From positions 4,366,979-4,430,978 of the forward strand of contig NW_006921533.1 of the NCBI RefSeq assembly GCF_000340215.1: DNA of 64,000 bases. Reading direction: 5' to 3'. The notes beneath the pieces are model-generated. The model did no database searches. It worked only from the letters and a program-made list of their open reading frames with translations, and had not been told where the DNA came from. The DNA comes from Pseudocercospora fijiensis CIRAD86 (lineage: Eukaryota > Ascomycota > Dothideomycetes > Mycosphaerellales > Mycosphaerellaceae). The position numbers and the translations under genes are program-made. Positions 44,813-58,177 of the stretch are shown piece by piece (position 1 is the stretch's first letter; each line of letters begins with the position of its first letter).

Positions 44813-47800
44813 TTAGTTAACCTTCTAGGTAGCCGTTCTTTAGGAGTTGCGCAAGCTAGGCCTCCGAGAAGGCCGAGCCTATAGTTCTCCTACTATTAAC
44901 TACGGCGCGCTTAGGGACGGCGCTGTCGGTACCTACTATTATAGCGCTTGCTAACGTGCCGGTTACTAACGTAACGCTTACTGTCGTACTTACTATAGGT
45001 AGAGGCGATCGTATTCCTAGACGAGTTCCGCCGAGTCGCGGAGGTTATCGATATCGTACTAAACGTTATACGCGTAACCGTAGCTACGCTACTTAACTAG
45101 ATACTGCGTCTTGCCTCTAGAGACTCTACGTCCGAGGAGCTTTTCAATCTCGTAATATAGCGCTTTTAGGTATAGATAGTCGTTATCGAAGGGTGCTTTA
45201 TCTACTAGGCCTAGCTCTAGTATCTCTCGGTCGTATAGGTTACGGCCCTTAGGGTATAGTTCTAGCTACGAAACTAAGATTACAGGGTAGATACGCATTA
45301 CTAGGGGGAGATCGAGCTCGTACGCGAGGTTGCTAACTAGGCGTAGCACCTTAAATAGTCTAGTACGCTATACGGAGAGCTTGCGATTAGGGTTCCCTAG
45401 CAGGCGGTATCCCTTATACAGCTTAAGCAGTACCTTCTAGCCCGTCTTAAAGGAAATAGGGCGATGCTTACGGTCGTATCGGTCCTTTATTATTGCTACC
45501 GCCTACGCGAGAGAGTCCGCAGCCTAATCGCATGCCTCCTATCTTAATACTAAGTAGTCCTTAGTAGGGAGCTCGGTAAGGGGGTTTAGCGCGTCTAAGT
45601 TAGTCTTAAATCCTTGAATTAGAATATTAGGTACCTCTCTAGTCGAGGCGTTTCTAGCGTTATTAAGCTCGGCCTAGATGTACGGAAGTACGTCCGTCTA
45701 ATTAGCGTCCGGATAATTAGAGGTAAAGAATCGTAGTGCGATTTCTACGGTCTGATTAGTTCGCTTAGACTAGCCGTCCGACTAAGGGTAGTACGCCGTC
45801 GTTGCGAAGAACCTCGTACCTAACTTCTTAAAGGCTGCCTTTATAAAGTTACTAAGCTAAATAGGGTCCCGGTCGCCGATTATAATAGCCGGAAGGTTGC
45901 GCTCTATTTCGATATATCCTTAGATCTAATCGCTACCGTGCTGCTACGCCGTCTACGTTAATTTGCACTTGCGTAGCATAACGCGCTTAGAGTACTTGCA
46001 CGTCTTAGTAAGGAAACTATCGTAGCCGTCCTTGTTAGGTAGCAGGCCGTAAACCTAGTCCGTAGTAATAGCGTACTATAGAATAGGCTAGTATTTAATC
46101 GGTTGCAATTTACCGTATAGAGGATAGCGCAGCGTCTAGTTTAGGATGTACTCGGAGTAATAAGCGATATACTTAGAGACCTCGCGTCCGAGCCGGCGTA
46201 TATAAAAGCTAGCGTATAGACGAGCGTAAGTGCGGTAATAACCTGCGTAGTAGTAATAATCGTAGGCTATTTAGAAGACCTCCTTATATAGGGAGCGGGG
46301 GATATATAGCCTCTCTCTGCCGTCGGTATCGTCCTTAAAATAGATAAGGTCGTCGCGTAAGAAAAAACAAAGTCCTAATAGGCTCGACTCGGCCTCGCCT
46401 ATAATATTAGCTTCCTTATAATTAGGGCTGTCGTCGGCGTCTAAGGTCCTCTTAGCGGCGGCTCGTAGGCGGCGTTCTTTAACGGCGTTTAGCTAAGCTA
46501 GGATTGCGGACTAATAGGGGTCCTTAGTATATCCCGCCTTTAAGTCGTCTTTAAATTCGGTAGCGAGTTCTACGAGTACGGAGTAGAAAACTATAGGCTC
46601 GTTAGAGGTATACGTTCGGCCGGAGTGCTCGTCGATTATAGTAGCGTAAAAGTAAATCGCACCCTCGCTTTCGCATAGGTATATATAGTACGCGTCGATT
46701 ATATTATTCGCGGGCGCCGGATCGTCGTATGCTAGGGGATCTAGTATATCGTATACCTAATCTGCCGCTCGGTCGAGGTCCGCTACGAGCCTACTTAAGG
46801 CGTCCGGTATGCTATAGAGGCGTCCTAGGCGGTAGTGTACCTTAAGCTTAGGGTACTAAGAGAGGTACTAACCGGCCCGCACTAGACGGAGGTTAAGCTT
46901 GTCCGTAGACGTAGTCGTCGCTAGGCTCGCTGCCGTAGTGATACCTAGGGCCGCAATGTAGTCGGAAAACACATATACCGGCTTACGTACCGCCTATAGG
47001 ATTATTCGTACCTTCCGTACTATCTAGACTAGTCCGCCAACCTTAAGCTCGGTAGCTAGGTACCGCTTTTCTACGTCCGTAAGGGCTTTGCTAAGGTACA
47101 TAATAACTTATACCTAATCTGCCGGGAAGCGTACGGCCTTACTATTCTCGATAGTCGGCTCTAGATCTCCCTTAACGTAGTATACTACCGCTACGAATCC
47201 TCCTATATAGGCGTCTAGGTCGATATATATAGGGCGATTAGGGTCCGCGTAATAGGAGAACTTGACATCGCGGTATATCTGCCTTAGGATATTAAAGGCC
47301 TTATGCTCGGTTTCTAGTGCCTCGTCTACGTCGAAGGCTAGGGTCCTAGCTGCGTAGCGCTTTCGCTTATTGCCCTTATTAGCTAGGCTGAAGCGTAAAA
47401 GCTCTTTCTTGCGGTTCTCGAATAGCATCGTAATCGTAGAGTAGTATAGAATATACTGTCGTTGCTATCTAGTAAGCCCTAAGTAAAATTCGATGTCCTT
47501 TAGGGTCGTAGGGAATTTCAAGTCTAGGATAGCCTAGATCTTTTCCTTATAAGTAGTGTATCCTAGTCCTAACACTCGTTAGCCTAAAAGCTTCGTAGAT
47601 AGATACGCGAGGAACGACTTATACGGTGCGATACTAATATTCTTGCCTGCTAGGCACTCGAATACCGCGTTTAGATACTATAGGTGCTCTTCGAAGGTAC
47701 GGGAGTAGATAACAATGTCGTCGATATACGCGCGGTAGTAGGATTTGTATTACTTAAGTATCTTGTTAAGCTAGCGCTAGACATATTATACGCTATTCGA

Positions 47801-50800
47801 GAAACCTATAATAGCTATATATATCTGTTCCTAGCCGTAGTAGCTATTAATCGCAAATTTGCTACGGTCCTTCTCGGCTACTACCTATTAATAGAAAAAC
47901 GACACTGCGTCTACCGTTATAATATAAGTCGAGCCGCGTAGTGCCTTAATAATGTCCTCTTGTCTAGGGAGCGGGTAAGAATCCTTAACTGTGATTTTGT
48001 TTAGGCCTCTAATGTCTACGACCGTACGTCCCTTGCGGACTAGCTTGCTATCTACTATAGTCGTCTTCTAGACTACGAAAACTAGGAACCCGAACTAAGT
48101 AGGCTTAGTAGTAAAGGACATCTTTCCTTATACGTATAGAGGGTCGAAGGTTTTATTTACGACCTCTTCGTCGGGGCCGTAGAGTAGGTACGCTACCGTA
48201 GGGACTTTGTTATTTTCGTAGCCTAGCTTTAGCGTAACCTCTAGGAAATCGGACTTAGGGATGTCTACGGTAGTGCCCTTGTCCCTCTATAGGTCTTCGT
48301 ACTTCTTTACTACGGCCTCGATGCGTTATATCTGCTCCTTAGTGCTATACGCTATTACTCTATTAAAAAGCTACCTCTCCTTCGTAGGGTTCGGTAGGTC
48401 CGGTAGCGGAAGGCCGGCTGCGGCGTACTCTTCGGGCGCTATATAGTAGTAGCTATAGTAGTCGCATTCGCGTATATACCCTATCTTTATATATCGTAGC
48501 AGAGTCTATAGCTAATCTATATCGTTACGGACCTATACGAAATTTACTACGGCGTCTACGACGGCGGTATAGATAGTTAGGGCTTTATTCTTAAGCTCCT
48601 AGTTTTACGGGTAGAAGGCTACGTCTCGATCTGCTAGAAGGTCTATTCTAAACTAGATAGGCACTAAGGTTATAGTCTGCGGTACTAGAACGACGTTCTT
48701 ATCGCCGGAGTATACAACCGTACGGAACTTAACGTAATCTTTGCGGCCTACTAGTAGGGGAATCTTCGCTTTTTTATAAGAATTGATCGTCGCGGTACGG
48801 TATAGTATATCAATTTTAATGCCCTCTAGGCCGATAATGTCTATCGCTATAAGGAACTTAGCGCTAAGTTCCTTAACGACGTATACCTTATGCCGTATAT
48901 AGGCGATAACCTTAGAGCCCTTAACGATTCCTAGTACCTAAAAATCGAGGTCTACGTACTTAGTAATGTCCGTTAATCCTACGCCTTTAACCTTAAGTAG
49001 GGCTACTAGACGCTTACGCTCGATGTCTAGGCGCGTCTAGCGTAGGAAGGCTTCGTCGATAAGTAATACGGTAGCGCTAGTATCTAGGCAAACCGCGTAT
49101 TCCGTACCGTCCTTCTATAGGCGTACGACTATACGTAGATAATAATAGCTTCGAAACGCGTATCCTCCCTTAACCTTTAGTAATATAGCGGACTTAATAA
49201 GCCTAGCGTCCTCCTCTATACTATCCTTCTTAGGCGTTAGCTCCGTAGCGTACTTAGTACGCCTATAGTCCTATAAGAGATTGTTGCTATCGAACTTTGC
49301 GCTACAATTTAAGTATAAGAACTTTAAAGGCCGTGTCGTAGCGAAGGGTTCTATAGCTAGAGGAAGGTGCTTACTAACGTATAAGGAAAAGGGCGATAGT
49401 AGCGGAACTTCGCTATAGTATACTAATACGGAGTCCTAAGAAGAGGCGTTATTATCTACGTCGTCTAATCTATAGTAGATATCTACCTAGTCGTTAAAGT
49501 ACGCCGGTACGGAGTGCGGGCTTACTAGCCTCGCTAAGTAGCGTAAGCTAGATCGTAGGCGTAAGTGTAAGCGCGGCTGTAGGGTAGATGTAGGCTCTTC
49601 GACTAGAGGCTCCGGTACCTGCTTATTAGCGTAATAGTTACGCGGGGCCTTATTGCCTTAGCGGCCGCGTTCTTGCTAACCCTAGGTATCGCGTACGTCG
49701 TTTCGCGTACCCCTATCTTATCGTCGTCTACGATTAGCGTTCTTACTACCGCGTGCTTTATAGCCCCGATTATTGTTACGTAGCTCTGCCCGATTGTTAC
49801 GGTTAGAAACGTACTCTTTTTAGCGTCCCTCCCCCGCTAGGGCTTGCCTATCGTTTCCTTAATCCCGGCGCTAATACTAGTTTTAATTAGCATAGCTACT
49901 ATTTCTAGGGCGCTTATTGCCGTAGCCGCCGGCGTAACCGCGACCTAAATTGTCGCGATATCCGCGTACTACTACGGCGTACCGATCGTCGAATCTACCG
50001 GCGTAACCGCGACTAGAAGTATCGCGATACGCGCCCGAAGAATCGGCGTACCGGTCGCTATTGCGAGCGTTTCGGTATTATAACTTACTATTGTATCTAT
50101 TGCGGCCTCGTGCTATACCGTAGCTATCGGACTGTATATATCTACGGTACTATACTTTATCCTTGTCTTCTACGGCTCGCGTAAAAGTGTAAATCGTATT
50201 ACTTAGTAAAGGCTTGTCGAGCTTGTCTTATAGGCGAGGCTCGAATCGCAACTACGCTTAGTAGAGAAGAGCGTACGGCCTATTAGGGTCTGTCTCGAGA
50301 CCTGCCTCGCGTACGTAGCGGATACAGTTTATAATAAACTGCTAGGGTGCTCTACGGTTACGTATATCTTGCACTATATAAGATTCGGCGTACAGCTTGT
50401 CCTAGGCCTCGACGATAGATCTACTAAACTTGTCCCTTAGTGCCTTATACTAGCGCTCGATGCCCTCTCTACCGCGAATCGTGTTACGATTATTGCTTAT
50501 AAGCTCGTAAATGAACTATTGTTATACGGCCCTACGGAGGCACTTCGTAAGCTAAGTACGCACTATACGGGCGTAATTAACCGCCGCGTAATTACAAGCT
50601 ACGTCTAAGAATAGGTATACTAAGGTGAATGTAACCTTGTTGCCGTACGTATAGATGTCCTAGCTATCTAAGTCCGCGTATAGGGCGTCGGGGTAGAAGT
50701 ATCCGATGTCTATCGGGTTAAACCTCTCTAAGCGCTAAGAACGCTACGGGCTATAATAGGGTAAGCGGTTAAACTAAAAGTTATCGATATAGTGCGGGTT

Positions 50801-51553
50801 AAAGTTATAACCTCGGGGGCTATAGTTCCCGCCTTAGGTACTAGAATTACCTAGGCTCGGGCTTAGAGGCCCTCCGCTAGCCGCACCGCCTTAGCTATAG
50901 CGGCGTTATCTAGCCTCGGCGTTGCGTGTTACGTTACGGCGTAACTAATAAGGCTAGGCCTCGACTAGGTTAGGTAGTAGGGCTAATAGAACTTGTTTAT
51001 GCAGAACCTATTTATTTAAACCTATACGCGCGAGGCGCTTAGCTCTCCTAGTGTCTAGCCTGTCTTATACTAAGCTCGAAGGGATACTCTAGCGTAATTA
51101 GTCGATCTTATCCCGGATCTCGTCCCTAAGCTATTAGGTCTATATAACTTGTTAATTTAACAGTTATCTAAATAGCTAGCGTATCTCGTTGCGTAGGACA
51201 GCTAGATTGGCGGTATTTAGGATTTCGCCGTTAGCGTCTTTAGCGGCCGCGTTAGCGCTAGCGGCGTTCTAGTTTAGAACTTCGCGTAGCGCGCCTTCTC
51301 GTAGGCGTTAAGGCTAGGGATTGTCGTAAGCTAGCTGCTTGCCGTTTCGCTAGTTTTAGGAGGATAGTCCCGCGCTAGCATTGCGTATACGCTAGCGGTC
51401 CGCGACTAGACGCCTAGCCTCCGTACCTAGGAAAGCGTCGACTAACCTATTACAGCGCTATATCTACTATCGAGAAGGTAGGTCTCGCTCGACACTAGGT
51501 TCTACGTATACTAAGTCCGTGCGCTAGAATTCTAGGTCTATATTTTAGGACAT
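44813..51553 (-). pseudogene. G-A gag-pol polyprotein
   Basis: A 2247-codon frame including the stop (ATG 51553, TAA 44813). Gag is followed by an Arg/Gly/Tyr/Asp-rich segment (about 50090-49860) in place of an obvious zinc knuckle. The aspartic protease has YLDTSATVLLID (about 49090). RT has VVDIRGLNKITVKDSYPLP, and an intact YIDDIVIYS box lies at 47707-47740. RNase H is EHKAFNILRQIYRDV then DPNRPIYIDLDAYIGG (47114-47428 is open). Integrase has GDRDPIQLSNFIKAAF and AYYPQSDGQSKRTNQTVE. A chromodomain-like end is YEIEKLLGRRVSRGKTQYLV. Stops are RIP-type. Gag, protease and RT being in phase means no frameshift signal is needed. Confidence 0.88.
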
Positions 51554-52200
51554 GTCGGCTGTGTCTTTAGCGGAAGCGGATAGGATTAACGGCTCTTATT
51601 ATCGGGGTCCTTACTACTATATCTCGGGACCTCGATGCTAAAGCTTAGGACTTGATAGAGAGGACTCTTAGTAAGGCTTAGTACCTAATAGAAGGGACTC
51701 TAGACTACTCGTAGCCGGAAGCTCCTGCTGCTCGGGCTTAGGGCTCTATTGCTCCGGAGCTTGCTAATTAGGACTCTGCTGCTCCGTATCCTAGTGCTCG
51801 GGCTTAGAACCGTATTGCTTAGGACCCTACTATTTAGGACTCTGCTACTTAGGGCCGACTGAAACCGGCGAGGACAGATTAGGACTACTCGGGACCGACA
51901 GCTCTAAGGCACTAAGTTCTCGTAGGCCTAGGGGGAACATAATCGGTAAGGACCTATAACGTATGTGCGTAACTCGTCGTATACTAGCTGCTAAAATAGT
52001 CCGACGGCGACGTAGCTATAGGCTAGTGTCCGGACTTAGACTTGTAGGCACTACTATATCTAGTAAGGGTAGTACTAGTTCCGGAGTAGGAGCCGCTAAG
52101 TCGTTAGGTCCTATCGTGTCTAAAACTGCAAGTTCGTTACGGAGAGTAAGCAGCGTCTTCGCTGCTACCGTAACTAAAGAGCGGTTAACTGCCTAATCCT
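51554..52200 (-). other. G-A region upstream of gag, Gln/Pro-rich repeats
   Basis: The gag frame can be read upstream of the ATG (EPLILSASAKDTAD). Degenerate tandem repeats at about 51690-51870 (GGACTCTGCTGCTCC-like on the plus strand) code for Gln/Ser/Pro-rich sequence, so gag may begin further upstream. The plus-strand open frame at 51963-52196 is an antisense shadow. Confidence 0.45.
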
Positions 52201-52878
52201 AAGGGAAACCGAGGGTAGTACCGCCTCTAGTATCCGAGAGTTTTCGTAGTATATATTCTTCTAGGGGCTAATAATGCGTAGTAATTTTCGTAACGATTGC
52301 TATAAGCGGGTCTCTTTGCTTCTAGTGCACTAACTTAGCGTAACCGGCGTTAGCTAAGAACTCCTTAAAGTAAAAAGCGATATTCAACGAGTAGGCGTCT
52401 AAATCGGGGCGTACGGAAGCTAGCGTATTTATAGAATAAGCGTAGGCTCGGTAATCTTATAGAAATGTAGGATAAGTATAGAGTTAAGGAACTAGACCAA
52501 AGTCGGGAAACTGTTAGGGTACTTATAGGCTCTTACCTCGACCGGTGCCCGCTTCGGTAGGTGCTAGTATAGAGTAAACAAACCTAGATAAGGAAGGCGG
52601 GCCGCCTAGTCTAGCGATTAGAGGGCTATAGGGCGCCGTCGATTAGAGGGCTATCGGTATGTAGTTGTGTATATACGGAAGATAATGTACGGAATTTAGA
52701 GGACTGTCGTAATCGTATCTATATCGAGCGTAGGTAGTTGTTATAGTTAGGTAGGTAGGTCGGTGCCGCTAGTATAGGACCTCGCGGTCGCGTTTTTTAG
52801 TTTTTTAAGGTGCCCGTTCGTCTAGTACTCGGGTACTGTTTAAACGGATCTAGATCTAACTAAAGCGAAGCTACTAAT
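52201..52878 (-). other. G-A 5' leader
   Basis: No supported gene. Next to the LTR remnant the minus strand reads ATTAGTAGCTTCGC. A primer-binding site of TGGTAGC type (initiator tRNA-Met) with TGG changed to TAG is possible but unproven. Confidence 0.4.
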
Positions 52879-52943
52879 TGTTACGCGAGGGACGATTAGT
52901 AGGTTAGCTATAGTATAGTATTAGGGTAAGTATCTACGGTTCT
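52879..52943 (-). repeat. LTR remnant shared by G-A (5') and G-B (3')
   Basis: 65 bp matching 39227-39291. Compared with the G-A 3' end, 287 bp (39292-39579, covering the inner LTR half and the ORF2 C-terminus) are deleted. The join uses a short TTCTAG/TATTAG microhomology. Confidence 0.7.
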
Positions 52944-52945
52944 AG

Positions 52946-55900
52946 CGTCGTCTCTTTTAGTTAGATGTCTCGCCGGTGCTAGTGCTAGCTCGCTTGCGCT
53001 TTGTTCCGCTACTCTTGTCTTGTATCTTACGTACGCCGACGTGCTAGACTTGCTTTAGCGTTTGCTTTAGCGTTTCGAGTACAGGTATCGAGGCGGGTGC
53101 CGAGGCTAGTAGGGATAAGGCGCGATCGAAGGGTTAGCGCTTCTAGTTCTTGTCCTTGCCTTTTAGTAGGAGGAAGGCCTTACCTTTGCCTTTAGAGGCT
53201 AGGGTAAGGGTACCGGCGTCGGCGGCGCCGTACCGCGACTTAGTCTTACGCTTCTCCGATAGTTGCGGCGTAGCTAGCGCTTCTTCGTTAGCAGCTACGG
53301 TACTAACGAGCGTCTTAGACTTAATAGCTATAGCGAGCTCGTCCGGTAGGTAGAGGTATAGGTCGGCGCGTTGCTCGTCGGTAAGCGACTAGTATCGTCC
53401 CGCAATACCTATACGCCCTAGTCCGCGGTACAACTTTACCGGATCTACGTCCTCCGTAGCGTAATTATACTTAATGTCTTTTAGTAGTAGGCCCTTCTTA
53501 TTACGGGTAGCAACCTAATCGCGGTCTACGCTCGGTATACGGCCTAATTATAGCTAGAGATATACTATACGTAGGAAATAGTCGAGCGCGACATCCGTTA
53601 GTATACCGTCTTCGTTAGTCGTATTGTAGGCCTATATATTCGCAAGAGCGTAGTCTAGGATTGCCTTAACATCGATCTCCGTTAGCTACTCTACTATAGC
53701 GGCCTTAAAGGTAAGGTAGGACGGGGAAATGATTTAGAGCTACTTCTTATATAAGTCGTAGTTTAGGTCCTTATAGTACTTCCGCTAGCGCGCCTACTAT
53801 TAGCGTAAAGAGGTAACTAGCTCGGTTTCGCCCTCGATATCTAGCGGTATTGCGGTCGTAATTATCGCCTAGTTACTTACGTTATCGATATGCGTCTAGG
53901 TAACCTAATCTAGGGCCTTATAGCGGAAGGTGCCGCTGCCTATAAGTATAGTGCGACAGGCAATAGCGGCAATCTTGTATATTCCGTTAGGATGCTACTT
54001 ATAGTATAAGTACGGCGGGCTAATTAGCTTACGCTTAGAGCGCGGATATCCCTATACTTCGACGGAGTACGTATACTACTTTCCGAGATCCTTTAAGCCG
54101 ATAGTAGTATCGTCGACCTTGCGGTATATTATTCCGAGTTTGAAGTCGGACAAGCAGGTACCTATCGGTAGTATATAGTCTATTGTCTTAAATCCTAGCG
54201 CGTTATATATTAGTACTGCTATATTAGCTTAATACTGCGACTCTAACTAGTCTTCTATACCGGTATACTATATACTAAAGCGCTAGAAGTTCTTATCCTT
54301 ATCTATATTAACCGCTCTACGGCGTATCTTCTTCTTATCTACTACTCCGTCTTCCTAATCGTCGTCCTTGTCCGCCTTGCTCTTATCCTTCTTAGCTACT
54401 CTAGCCGCTCTACGGCGCTACTTATTCTCCTCTACGTCTATTAAGGCGTCCTCCTTATCGTCGTCCTTCTCTTGTCCTTCGGGTATATTTATCTCGTCGT
54501 CGATAGTAGATCCGTCGCTAGCGTTATCGACGTAGTCCTCGGCTTATATAAGGTTCTAAACGTTAGCGTCCTTAGTATCGGCTTATATAGCGTTCTAATT
54601 GTCCTCGGTGTCGTTAGTAGGCTTATCGTAGATAGTAGGATCGGCGTCGTCGGTAGGCTCGGCGTAATCGGTAGGCTCGTCCGATATCTCGTTTTTATAG
54701 TCGGCGGCTAGGGGGTTAGCGTCGTGCTCTACTGCCGTACGCGTCTATAGTAGCGTATAGAGTAACAGGGTCGGTCCTAAGACTAGCGGGCCTCTATAGT
54801 ATCCCTAGACGCGGTCGAATATAGCTTAGAGCCTACTACGTAGGTCTATACTAGGTACCGGAGTAGGGTAAAAGTCGCTAATAAATTCTTTAAAGTACTC
54901 GTTTATATAAGTAGTCTTATATACCGAGCTAAGGAATTGGTGTTCGTATGCTAGTTAGAGCGTAATTTGTCCTATGCGGGCTAACTTGTCTATTATTATA
55001 ATACGCTCGATAATGTTATTGTCCTCCTTTATAGCGACCTTAACGGCGTTTACCGTCGTTATATAAGAGAGGGCGGCGGTACGCTAGCGGGCGCCCGATG
55101 CCTTTATAGCGTCTCGAATATCTCTATTTATATCGACGCCGTCTAGGATCGGGTATTGCGGTCGCTTACTATCGTTCTAAGCGCCGTACTATAAGTCGTC
55201 GCTATCGTCCGCGTTTTAGTATACTAGAGAGTTACCGTCGTTAGGGTTCTCGCGTACTAGGGAGTTATAGTCGATAGAGGCTAGGGCATCGTTATACTCG
55301 GTCTCCTCGTCGTACGTTTACGCGAGCGTTTCCGCCTTAGGGTCGTTCGCTATAACGTACTATCCTAGATTGTACTCGTTATTAAAGTAGGTAGTTTCTA
55401 TTACGCGAATCCTCGCCTCTAACCTACCTTTCGAGGTTAGAATAAACGCGTCGCCTACCTCGGTAAGGCTTATACCGACGTTAGCTTCTAGTAACTCCTA
55501 CGCGAACTTAGCGTCTAGTACGGTCTTTATATTTAGGAACGCGATAGGGACGGCCTCGGTTAGCTATACTACTATTATAGGCTCTGTTGCGTAGACTAAA
55601 ATTGCCTCTATTGCTACCTCCTAGAGCTCTTTATTACGTTCTTATACCTCTATAGGGTCCTATATCTCGGTGTCCTGTCCTAGAGCCTTGCCTCCTACTA
55701 CGGTCGATAATATAGCGACTAGACCCGTCTCCTCGTTATAGTCGGCGTCCTTAGGTATATCCTTCGGCGACTTATTAGTAGCGGCGTCCTCTACGTTACT
55801 AACGTCCTTTAGTAGTTATAGCTACTCGGTAGCCTTTTACGGTTATCGCTTATTAATAGTCTTTAGCTAGTATAGGCGATCTCGTAATAGCTTAGTATCC

Positions 55901-57894
55901 GCCTAGGGAAGCTTGCCTACCGCCTTTTTATATACTACTTAGCCGTATAAGGTAAGTACCTATTTGCCGTCTACTATAATTACCGTACTATTCTCGTCTT
56001 CTACCTACCTACCGAGCTCCTTGTCGACGGAACGCGCTATTATCGTATATCTAAGGAGGGTCTAGACGTCCTTATAGATAGCGTCGAGCGTTATCTTTCG
56101 TAGGAAAACATTCGCAAGCACCGCCTAGATTAGCGTCGGCTAGTGCTTCCGCAGGGAGTCCTTAAGGTAACGGCCCTTAGGTAGCGGTAGATTAGCTTCG
56201 GTATTCGCTATAACGTCCTACTTCTTAGTATCTTTTATTAGGATCGTCGTACTAGACGTTATAGGCTATAGCTCGATAGTATCTTGCTTATCTTGCGCCG
56301 CGTTTATGCCTAGCGCGTCTTGCTTGTTATTTGCTATAGTCTCGCTTAGCTCGGCGCCTTACCTATATCGTAGGGCCTTCTTGTTTAGATTTAAGCCTTC
56401 GTCGCCCTAGTAGCTATATAGCGTATTATAATAATCCTTCTACTCTCTAATCGTCTTACGCTTCTATACGATAGTGTCTTAGTCGTAGACGACTATAAGC
56501 GTACGCTCGGGCTAGTACCGGCATTCGGTTTAAAAGTCTACCGTCGACGCGATCTACGTAGGGTATTGTAGTAGCGCGGTTGTTTCGCCGGTAACGGGGT
56601 CTACTAGCTCTACGGCTAGAATCTTTTCTTGCGCCTTTACGTATATCGCTACCGTTTGCTAGTTACGCATCCGCTCGGCCGTAAGTGCCTAGTCTAAGGG
56701 ATACTAACCCGGTAGGTTATCGCGATTTAGGTGCTACTCTATATCGTCGCGGCCCGCGACCTAAGCGATCTAGTCGCAGACTACGATAAGGTCGACGTTA
56801 GTGTTGTCCTATCTAGGCATATCTTTAAGTACCTCGTATAGAGTGCTAATTGCGTTAGAATAGAAACCGTACTTTACTAGTACGCGGAATAGCGGCGCCG
56901 CCGCCTAGACGTAGTTTCCGCTATATAGCGCTCCTATCTTCCGGTAATTAGTTATACCGATATTGAGTCGTAACAGCGTTCGGATAGCGTAATAGATGTC
57001 GTAGTTCCGTACGTATATAGGGATATCGTCTAGGTCGCAGAAAAGCTTCGCGTACTAGGGGTTAGGGAGCGTAACGACCGCGCCTTTATCGCTAGCGTCG
57101 GATACGTCGGGCGCCTAGTCGAGGAACTAGTAGAATTCTAGTATACTAAAGAAACGGGCCTACTTAGAGCGGTCGTCCTTGTCGTACCTACGAAGGCTCG
57201 CATTTTCCTAGAGTATAATCTTAATACGTCGTAATAAGTTGCGGTCCGTTGCGCTAGGCTCCGGGTCGAGTAGTAGTAAGGCGAAGTCCGTAGCTTCTAT
57301 ATAGTCCTATACGCGGATACGCGTAATAAAGGCGCGATAGGAGCCGTACTTATATAGGAAAAAATCGGCGATCGTAATTAGGTAGATCTTAGTAGCGCGT
57401 CCGCGAAGGAGAACTCGTAGGATCGGCGTATTATAGATTCGCGTCTAGATCTTAGCGCTTATAAACTCGCCGACGTAGTCGCGTAGCGGCTAGTCTAGTT
57501 CGCGGTATACTAGTGCTAGTACCTACTCTACTAGGATACTGTAATTAAGTCTCTACGCTTCTTCCGTCGGCGTAGTAGCGTAGTCGTCGTATAGCTCGAA
57601 TTTAGGCTCTTAGGAGGCGAAGAATAGTAGGGACTTATAGCGGCGTTCCTTTAGCTAGGTCTAGCTAGGGTCGGACAATTCGTCCTAGCGGTATACGTAT
57701 AAGGCGATAGGCGGCGGGCCGTAGTCGTTATTCTAAGGGCGGTAGCGTACTATCGCGGTAATATCGCCGGGCGTACCGGCGTCGCTCGATATAATAGGGT
57801 TGCCGACGGGGTAGCGGTATATTACTAGAGGGCGTACGCAGTCGTAGGTTCGCTAGGGTAGGGGGAGGTTAGTATCGTATTAAGTTTAGTATAT
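52946..57894 (-). pseudogene. G-B ORF2, C-terminally truncated
   Basis: Copy of G-A ORF2 in the same uninterrupted frame; the last 65 or so codons fall in the 287-bp deletion. Acidic EPTD repeats (about 54620-54690) and basic clusters (about 54390-54420) are kept. Two independent RIP-decayed copies in one frame are the best evidence that ORF2 once coded for protein. Confidence 0.75.
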
Positions 57895-58177
57895 ACGTAG
57901 TAGCTAAAAATTTTTAGGGCGTTACTAGGGCGTTCCGCTTTATTATAACGCAAACTTTACCTCGCCTACGCTACGCCGTTTATATATACGGTACGGCCCG
58001 TCGGATTGGAGTAATAATAAGGGAAAGACAATAAAGTAAACTATTTACGTTTCAAAAATGAAGTAAAGTAAGGTACGATTCAAAATAAGGTAAAGTAGGG
58101 TACGATTTAATTATAGACAATAATGCTATAACGTAGCGTGCCGCGATAGAGATGCCTATTGTTGCGTATAGTGCTAC

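Larger units (their letters stand above)
39227..52943 (-). mobile_element. G-A: 13.7-kb Ty3/gypsy LTR retrotransposon with giant second ORF
   Basis: A short putative 3' LTR lies at 39227-39343. Its outer end (T[G/A]TTACGCGAGGGACG) recurs at 52879, upstream of gag, as a remnant of the 5' LTR. The minus-strand order is Q/P-rich leader, gag-protease-RT-RNase H-integrase-chromodomain-like region in one frame (51553-44813), a 284-bp spacer, then ORF2 (44529-39379). A second copy (G-B) repeats the pol-spacer-ORF2-LTR order, which supports ORF2 as part of the element. Confidence 0.8.
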